Source: CAYOLL01 sp964404765 [NCBI: uncultured Gemmatimonadota bacterium]
GTDB lineage: Bacteria > 4572-55
Length of the DNA: 10,636 bases
Direction: 5' to 3'
NCBI GenBank assembly: GCA_964404765.1
Contig: CAYOLL010000198.1
Location: 1-10,636 of the forward strand
In this document: positions 5,859 to 10,636 of the stretch, piece by piece
Position numbering within the stretch: position 1 is the first letter of the stretch
How the letters are laid out: every line of letters begins with the position of its first letter
Notes under the pieces: model-generated
Told to the model about the DNA's origin: nothing
Databases searched by the model: none
Seen by the model: the letters and a program-made list of their open reading frames with translations, nothing else
Position numbers and translations under genes: made by a program

Positions 5859-8186
5859 TCAATAGCCTAATTCTTGCCGGCGGGATAGGATCGAATCTAA
5901 TATCCTGCGAACCAGGTTCGGATCGTTATTCAGAATGGCGGCGATCAGCTGGTCAAACCAAGCTTCCAAGTCGAGATCGGGAATCTCATCGCGCCGCTTC
6001 AGCATCGCCAGCGCTTCGGCAAACAGTGCGTCATCTATAGCCTGACCGGCGCCGGGCTTGAATAATTCCAAATCACCCAAGTCTTGCGTATGCGGGAGGT
6101 CCGCCGTATCTTTGTATTCAATCTTTCGCTTCACAGTTAGAATGCCATCACGACCATAGTGAAAGGTTGTTTTAGTCACAAACGTTCTTTTATCGGCATT
6201 TTCGGGGATACGGCACTCCGCGCTGCCTATGCATACGTTGTCCGGGTGGTTGATTAAATCAAAATGATCGCCTTCATAAAAAATCATTGAGTATTCATAG
6301 GAATTTGTCTCGATAATTGACCAATGCAGTCCCGACTCGGCTTTCGAAGACTCCATTGGAATGTCCTTTCCACGTTCAATAATCGACCGAAGCTTGTTTT
6401 CTTCAAAGATCCGGCTTAAAAGGCGTATTAGATTTAGGTATTGATATAAAATATCTACCCTTCCAGAAAGGCTGCCAAGCAATCGCTCGATGACGTTTGC
6501 TTGACCGACGGTTTTGCCAAGATGGGTCAAAAATTCGCGGAGACGTGCGTCGTCTTGAATGAATTGACTGACGAAGTTAAACCCGTCCTCATTCTCTAAT
6601 AAAGACAGTAGGCCGGTTGCTTTAATCGGAGGGCTGACCTGCTGTTGGCTCAGAAGGTCTTTGAGCTTTTTAAAATCCTCTTCGCTGTGTTCGGCCCGGA
6701 GTTTTTTTAGTAAACTACTGGCCATCAGAACATTTCTAAAACCCGAAACAAACTCGCCTCGACTAAAAAGCTGCAAAACAGCCTCTATAGCTTGCTCCGA
6801 GGAGTTAATATCGGACTGAGTAACGCTGGTGCCAAGGGAATGCTCCAGTTTCACCATATAGTCATAATCCGGGAACCGGCGGTTGATAATGCCGTTGGCG
6901 ACCGCCGCACCCTGGGCCACGCACATCAACGGGTCAATCCGGGCGTCAGACAGCGGTTCTATCTCGAAACGTTCGGCATGTTTCAAAATTAGAGATTTAT
7001 ACTTATCAGTTTGATCTTGCCCAATCAATTCTTTGATTTGACAAATAAAATTATCTTCAGTCGTAACCTCTTTATTTCTCAGTGCTTCCAGCTTAATGAG
7101 AAGTTCTGCTGGCAGGCCATTTTTTCCTAAATCGGTTAAAGATTGTTGGGTTAATTTGAAGCTTGTTAAAAGTTTTTTGACGTATTGGCGGATATATGGG
7201 ATCTTGCAGGTGCCGCCCACCAATAACACGTGGTTGATCAACTCTTTAGCAGGTCGGTCGGCCGGGAAACCATTATATGTGCGTGTATCCGCCAGTACCT
7301 TTTCCACCGGCTCACGGGTTTGTTCGACCAGGTCATGGATCGCTGCTTCAAATTCCGCGCGTCGTATCGTACATCGAATATGGACCGACCCATGCGTAAA
7401 ACTAATCTCAACCTCCTCTTTATCGGAAAGCTCAATCTTGGCTCTCTCACACTCGCGCAAAAAGAGCTTGTCCTCGATCGAATCTTTTGGTAGCGACTGA
7501 TTTGTTTTCTGTAGTGCCAGCTGTGCCAGCCGGCGATCCAGATCATCGCCGCCCAGTTTCCCGACTCCTTTGGCGCTGATCTCCGCAAACATGCCGTTCT
7601 CAATTTCGAGCAGCGTTACATCAAAGGTGCCGCCGCCAAAGTCATAAACCAGTACGGTTTCATGCGCCGATGAACCCAATCCGTAGGCCATGGCGGCCGC
7701 GGTCGGCTCATTTATCAGCGTCACGACCTCAAAACCGGCCTGAACAGCCGACTCTCGCGTCTTGGAACGTTGCGGCCCTTTGGAATTGGCCGGAACAGTA
7801 ATCACTGCTTTTTTAACCTGTTGCCCTAACGTCACTTCGGTTTCATATTTCAACTGCCGAAAAAGATAACAAGCCAATTGCGACGGATGATACCACTGGC
7901 CGCCAAACTCTATCTTTATTTCATCCCGATGCTCGTCCAGTCGGCCCAGAACACGCTTGATCGACAGAATGACATTATTGCCCTGACTTTTTTTGGCTCT
8001 TAGTCCGTGCAACAGGTGGTCGTGTTCAATTGCCAGGGCCGATGGCGTGATCCACTGATAGTATTCGGGGTCGCTCTGAGTCCAGGCATATTGATTGCGT
8101 ACAGGGACCGGTTTATTATTCGCGTCTAACATGCACACCAGTGAATTGGTGGTGCCAAAATCAATTCCCAAGTAGATCTCAGGCAT
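5859..8186 (-). CDS. Non-canonical Hsp70 (DnaK-like) chaperone with insertions in both major domains
   Basis: This is an ATP-driven Hsp70 of 775 aa; canonical DnaK is about 640. The ATPase domain keeps its signatures: GIDFGTTNS (7-15), IKRVLGR with the catalytic-type Lys77, NEPTAAAMAYG (159-169), YDFGGGTFDV (181-190) and LVGGTCKIP (322-330). About 70 extra residues (341-412) sit between VKKLL and the last ATPase motif (DPLMCVAQGAAVANG). The interdomain linker reads YDYMVKLEHSLG instead of the usual VLLLD-type segment. The substrate-binding beta domain starts at SLG (450-452), is interrupted by about 145 mostly helical residues (455-599), then resumes with SIIERGKDIPMESS, YEYSMIFYEGD and GRDGILTVKRK. 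The C-terminal lid (about 700-775) is short, without an EEVD-like end. A strong AGGAG site precedes the ATG. It overlaps the GrpE-like gene by 8 bp. Hsp70 identity is certain; the client is unknown. Confidence 0.95.
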   Translation of the reverse strand: MPEIYLGIDFGTTNSLVCMLDANNKPVPVRNQYAWTQSDPEYYQWITPSALAIEHDHLLHGLRAKKSQGNNVILSIKRVLGRLDEHRDEIKIEFGGQWYHPSQLACYLFRQLKYETEVTLGQQVKKAVITVPANSKGPQRSKTRESAVQAGFEVVTLINEPTAAAMAYGLGSSAHETVLVYDFGGGTFDVTLLEIENGMFAEISAKGVGKLGGDDLDRRLAQLALQKTNQSLPKDSIEDKLFLRECERAKIELSDKEEVEISFTHGSVHIRCTIRRAEFEAAIHDLVEQTREPVEKVLADTRTYNGFPADRPAKELINHVLLVGGTCKIPYIRQYVKKLLTSFKLTQQSLTDLGKNGLPAELLIKLEALRNKEVTTEDNFICQIKELIGQDQTDKYKSLILKHAERFEIEPLSDARIDPLMCVAQGAAVANGIINRRFPDYDYMVKLEHSLGTSVTQSDINSSEQAIEAVLQLFSRGEFVSGFRNVLMASSLLKKLRAEHSEEDFKKLKDLLSQQQVSPPIKATGLLSLLENEDGFNFVSQFIQDDARLREFLTHLGKTVGQANVIERLLGSLSGRVDILYQYLNLIRLLSRIFEENKLRSIIERGKDIPMESSKAESGLHWSIIETNSYEYSMIFYEGDHFDLINHPDNVCIGSAECRIPENADKRTFVTKTTFHYGRDGILTVKRKIEYKDTADLPHTQDLGDLELFKPGAGQAIDDALFAEALAMLKRRDEIPDLDLEAWFDQLIAAILNNDPNLVRRILDSILSRRQELGY

Positions 8187-9165
8187 GTTTATTCTCCTGC
8201 TTGCGGCGTTGAAGAGTGATTACGGCTTTTAAAAACGGTTTTCCGTTTTTTAGAAAGCCGCGACGATGTTCAATTTTGATTCGATTATTTTGATCATCCG
8301 GTAAATTCGAGATATAAGTCGTGTCAAGCGTTTCATGGTAATCAAAGTTAGGGGGCAGGCCGACGGTCGTTTCCATTGGCTGAATATTAAAATCCGCCAG
8401 AAACGACAGACAGACGTTTTGCAGCAATTTTACGACGCCGGGATCGGTTGCGTTCAGATTATCTTCAAAGGCATTGATCAGACGACCAAGCGCTTTATCC
8501 AGATTGCTCAATTCTTGATGATATTGACGCCAAAAAGCGTCCAGCATCTTTTGCTGCTGCGACTTTAACTCCTTGAGCGTTGTTTGGAGTTCTTGTTCCA
8601 TCCGGGTCATAACCTCATGCTCTACCCTGATCTGGCGCTGTAATCGCATCTGCCGCTCCAAAACAATCAAGAGACATGTTGGAGACGGCTCCACAGACAC
8701 CGGGTCTTTAGTAGGTTCATTGAACCATTCTTTCAGTTTTTCTAACGCCGTTTTATCTTTGGGTTTGTTTGGCGGCAGAGGCTCAACCGGAAAACAAGAC
8801 TCCGGCGGCGTCTCGATCAACGCCTCATTGGAAAGTTTTAACTGTGCTTGAATATCTTCTTGCCGGCTGACAAGTCTTTGGCATTGAAGGCGTAAATTAT
8901 CCAAAACCGCCGGCGTCAGCGCCTGTAAAGACGCCTTTTCGTATTCATCCAGAACATGGATGACTTGCGCAACCATGACGCAGGTTTCATTGGAGACTTT
9001 CTGGATTTTGTCGGCGGCCGCTTCTTCTATCTTTTTTAAGGGCCCGCTCACCCGGCTGTCCATATCGCCGAGAAATTTATCCAGCTGATTCAAGTGGCGC
9101 TCATAGCGCTTGCGGAAGTCTAACTGACGCCCTAAAACTGTTAATATGGAAATTTCTTGAGACAT
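8179..9165 (-). CDS. GrpE-like nucleotide exchange factor with long coiled-coil N-terminal extension
   Basis: GrpE proteins release ADP from Hsp70. In this 328-aa protein, residues about 165-325 align by eye with GrpE: a long helix, ELSNLDKALGRLI (like the LLPVIDSLDRALE region), LLQNVCLSFLADFNIQPME, PPNFDYHETL, then RRGFLKNGKPFLKAVITLQR (like the GYTLNGRTIRAAMVTVA wing). The N-terminal half is additional: a helical coiled-coil-like region (about 15-115) with no recognisable family, then a Pro-rich linker (about 118-137). Usual GrpE length is about 200 aa, so this is a fusion or extension. Its 3' end overlaps the Hsp70 start by 8 bp, which suggests coupled translation and a dedicated pair. Its ribosome site is weak; it lies 6 bp after the J-like gene. 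Confidence 0.82.
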   Translation of the reverse strand: MSQEISILTVLGRQLDFRKRYERHLNQLDKFLGDMDSRVSGPLKKIEEAAADKIQKVSNETCVMVAQVIHVLDEYEKASLQALTPAVLDNLRLQCQRLVSRQEDIQAQLKLSNEALIETPPESCFPVEPLPPNKPKDKTALEKLKEWFNEPTKDPVSVEPSPTCLLIVLERQMRLQRQIRVEHEVMTRMEQELQTTLKELKSQQQKMLDAFWRQYHQELSNLDKALGRLINAFEDNLNATDPGVVKLLQNVCLSFLADFNIQPMETTVGLPPNFDYHETLDTTYISNLPDDQNNRIKIEHRRGFLKNGKPFLKAVITLQRRKQENKHA

Positions 9166-9171
9166 TTGGCG

Positions 9172-9411
9172 TTACCAGGGTTTAATGGTCTCTAAGATCA
9201 GTTGCCTCAGATCTACTTCGATCGGAAAGTTGTAACAATGCAGATCATAGCGGGCGCGTTGGATCGGCTCTAATAAAATATCATCTTTAAGCCGATTCCA
9301 CGCCATTTGCTCATCTTCGCTTTTACCTTTGACAGCAGCGCGATGCGCGGAGTTGAGATCTCGCCGATCTGCGTTCTTAAAGATTTTGAATTTCAGATAG
9401 GGATTATTCAT
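9172..9411 (-). CDS. Degenerate J-domain-like protein lacking HPD
   Basis: This 79-aa protein resembles a J domain: NPYLKFKIF (helix I position), ADRRDLNSAHRAAVK (helix II), and EQMAWNRLKDDILLEPIQRARYDL (helix III), ending like the canonical DPEKRAAYD region. The HPD tripeptide that makes J proteins stimulate Hsp70 ATPase is absent; KGKSEDE bridges the helices instead. A short C-terminal tail follows (about 60-79). It is encoded directly before the GrpE-like and Hsp70 genes and overlaps the previous gene as ATGA, with an AGAGG ribosome site. It may dock on this particular Hsp70 without classical stimulation, or act as a structural or inhibitory J-like partner. The similarity is visual and partly supported by context. 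Confidence 0.6.
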   Translation of the reverse strand: MNNPYLKFKIFKNADRRDLNSAHRAAVKGKSEDEQMAWNRLKDDILLEPIQRARYDLHCYNFPIEVDLRQLILETIKPW

Positions 9412-9968
9412 GGCATATTACCTCTGCCCCAATTTTTAAGCCAATTTTCAAGTTCAATTCGGTCTTGTTCCTGCTCGGAGTCTTCCGTCCTAATTATGAT
9501 CATATCCCGCGATCTTTCTCTAACTTGAACAACTTGAACTTGAAGTTGGCGAATTAAATTCTCGACATGTTGAATAATTTTGCTGAGCCTTTCTATGAGA
9601 TTAGAATTAGAGGCATGATTTTTGAGCATTTGTAATTGTTTGACAATATCCTGCCATTCGTGAAAACTTAACGGCCGTTCGTTGAGACTGTTTATTAATG
9701 CGTCAGTTATCATTTCAATCAAAGTGTTGGCTAAGTTAGGTGAGTGAATCGGCAGCAGTTCCGTCAAACCTTTCGTTAGACCGACTTGGTCGGAACTGAA
9801 TAAGGACACATAGCGTTGCTTCATTTCTTCGTCTAGCCGAGTAAATATCTTTCCGAAGGCTTTTTCGCAAATATGTATCTGCGTGTCGGGGTAAGCCTTT
9901 TCAGCTTTAATTTTTTCAAGCAGCGTGTGTGCGCTTGTCAGCCGCTTGATCGCGTTTTCAATCGGCAT
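9408..9968 (-). CDS. All-helical protein of the chaperone operon, unrecognised
   Basis: This 186-aa protein is predicted to be almost entirely alpha-helical. Amphipathic helices span residues 1-60 and 75-115, and a long coiled-coil-like helix (about 118-150) includes IERLSKIIQHVENLIRQLQV. A charged tail with TEDSEQEQDRIELENW follows. There is no signal peptide, membrane segment or catalytic motif, and I do not recognise a family. A GGAG ribosome site at 9976-9979 supports the ATG. It overlaps the previous gene by 11 bp and the J-like gene as ATGA, so it is translated as part of the chaperone operon. A partner or client-recognition role is possible but has no direct evidence. Confidence 0.75.
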   Translation of the reverse strand: MPIENAIKRLTSAHTLLEKIKAEKAYPDTQIHICEKAFGKIFTRLDEEMKQRYVSLFSSDQVGLTKGLTELLPIHSPNLANTLIEMITDALINSLNERPLSFHEWQDIVKQLQMLKNHASNSNLIERLSKIIQHVENLIRQLQVQVVQVRERSRDMIIIRTEDSEQEQDRIELENWLKNWGRGNMP

Positions 9969-10500
9969 AATAGAACTCCATGAGGTCTTTAACGGGTTTT
10001 TTCATGTTGTTGGCCTCGAGCAAAGCCAACCAGACTTCGCCCCAAAACTTCTGTAGCAGCCGATCGTCGATTAAAGTCCGTTGGGCCTTGTCTCTCGTCT
10101 TGCGCGAATCCATTCCCAGATGCTCCATCAAGATGGCGCAATTTTCCAGCAACGCATAATCCATGGTCTGAATGCCCTTAACAGCGTCGTAGGCGCGCTT
10201 AAAGTCCTTCTGTAAATAGTAATAATAGCCCCAGGCCGATTGAATCAGATTTTTCTCGCCAGCCGATAACGAGCGGGAAGCGAATGCCTTTAAGCAGTCT
10301 TCAACTTTTATACAAGCATCAATATCGGCTAACCTATTTGCATTATAGCTGCCAGATTTGAGCAGTTCTTTAAGTTCTGCATAGATACTTTCAAAAGAAT
10401 GAAGTGCTTTAAGACGCTTTTGCCCATTTACCCCCAGACATGTTGTGAGCGTGGTTTTGTGATCATTATTCAAAAGCGAGAGTTTGTTGGTGTTGAGCAA
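9958..10500 (-). CDS. Helical TPR-like protein, first visible gene of the operon; start uncertain
   Basis: This 180-aa (as called) helical protein carries a TPR-like unit around residues 85-130 (AWGYYYYLQKDFKRAYDAVK, then YALLENCAILMEHLG). TPR-type helices usually bind proteins, which fits a chaperone partner, but no family is recognised. The only available start in this frame is TTG at 10500, with a weak ribosome site. The frame stays open and protein-like (DIATIKPGDINDFEDKLK) back to a TGA at 10597-10599 but has no ATG, GTG or TTG there. That TGA overlaps an ATG at 10598-10600 in another frame that encodes MTFNIQDASGVPERDGYRN before stopping. A one-base frameshift between the two frames, or a start outside this reading, would extend the protein. 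It overlaps the next gene by 11 bp. Confidence 0.65.
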   Translation of the reverse strand: MLNTNKLSLLNNDHKTTLTTCLGVNGQKRLKALHSFESIYAELKELLKSGSYNANRLADIDACIKVEDCLKAFASRSLSAGEKNLIQSAWGYYYYLQKDFKRAYDAVKGIQTMDYALLENCAILMEHLGMDSRKTRDKAQRTLIDDRLLQKFWGEVWLALLEANNMKKPVKDLMEFYYAD

Positions 10501-10610
10501 CTTGAGCTTGTCTTCAAAGTCATTTATGTCGCCCGGCTTGATAGTTGCGATATCCGTCGCGTTCCGGCACTCCCGAAGCGTCTTGTATGTTGAAAGTCAT
10601 CGCAAAAGTG

Positions 10611-10630
10611 GATTAGAGATTAGAGATTGA
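10611..10630. repeat. Short GATTAGA tandem repeat at window edge
   Basis: GATTAGA occurs twice head to tail (10611-10624), and GATTGA follows. This AT-rich stretch lies upstream of the chaperone operon and could hold its promoter or simply be low-complexity intergenic DNA. The window ends here, so no promoter can be assigned. Confidence 0.4.
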
Positions 10631-10636
10631 AAGTGT

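Noticed and set aside
7096-7500. Overlapping plus-strand frames within the Hsp70 gene
   Set aside because: They lie antisense to the conserved ATPase domain coding sequence and show no independent features.

Overview
The window comes from a diderm (Gram-negative type) bacterium. It encodes a signal-peptide lipoprotein and an outer-membrane beta-barrel-like protein, and GC content is moderate. I cannot place the phylum from sequence alone. Every convincing gene lies on the minus strand. I saw no tRNA, rRNA, CRISPR array or transposase.

Positions 1-3700 (right to left in transcription) hold an envelope/secretome block. It contains a large secreted multidomain protein (two FN3-like domains, a central domain I do not recognise, three thrombospondin-3-like DxDxDG calcium loops and a C-terminal CBM9-like beta domain) that ends at a strong intrinsic terminator. 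Two small exported beta-rich proteins follow; the last looks truncated at its 3' end next to a pair of GCCCC-NNN-GGGGC palindromes.

Positions 3999-4650 hold a parDE-type toxin-antitoxin module with a visible promoter and a palindromic operator candidate. A perfect 10-bp tandem duplication just after the antitoxin ATG shifts the reading frame, so the antitoxin looks broken or phase-switched. Between this module and the next operon there may be a decayed plus-strand coding relic.

Positions 4966-10500 hold the centrepiece: seven tightly packed minus-strand genes (overlaps or gaps under 30 bp) that look like one operon encoding a private, non-canonical Hsp70 machine. In transcription order they are a helical/TPR-like protein; a second all-helical protein; a 79-aa J-domain-like protein without the HPD tripeptide; a GrpE-like exchange factor with a long coiled-coil N-terminal extension; a 775-aa Hsp70 with an added segment in its ATPase domain and a large helical insertion inside its substrate-binding beta-sandwich; a small zinc-ribbon plus TPR-like protein; and a HELIH-motif zincin-like metallopeptidase with a C-terminal membrane anchor. 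The Hsp70 fold, ATPase motifs and GrpE similarity are read directly from sequence. A joint role, such as recognising a dedicated client and passing it to a membrane-tethered protease, is inference. I do not recognise this gene set as a named system.
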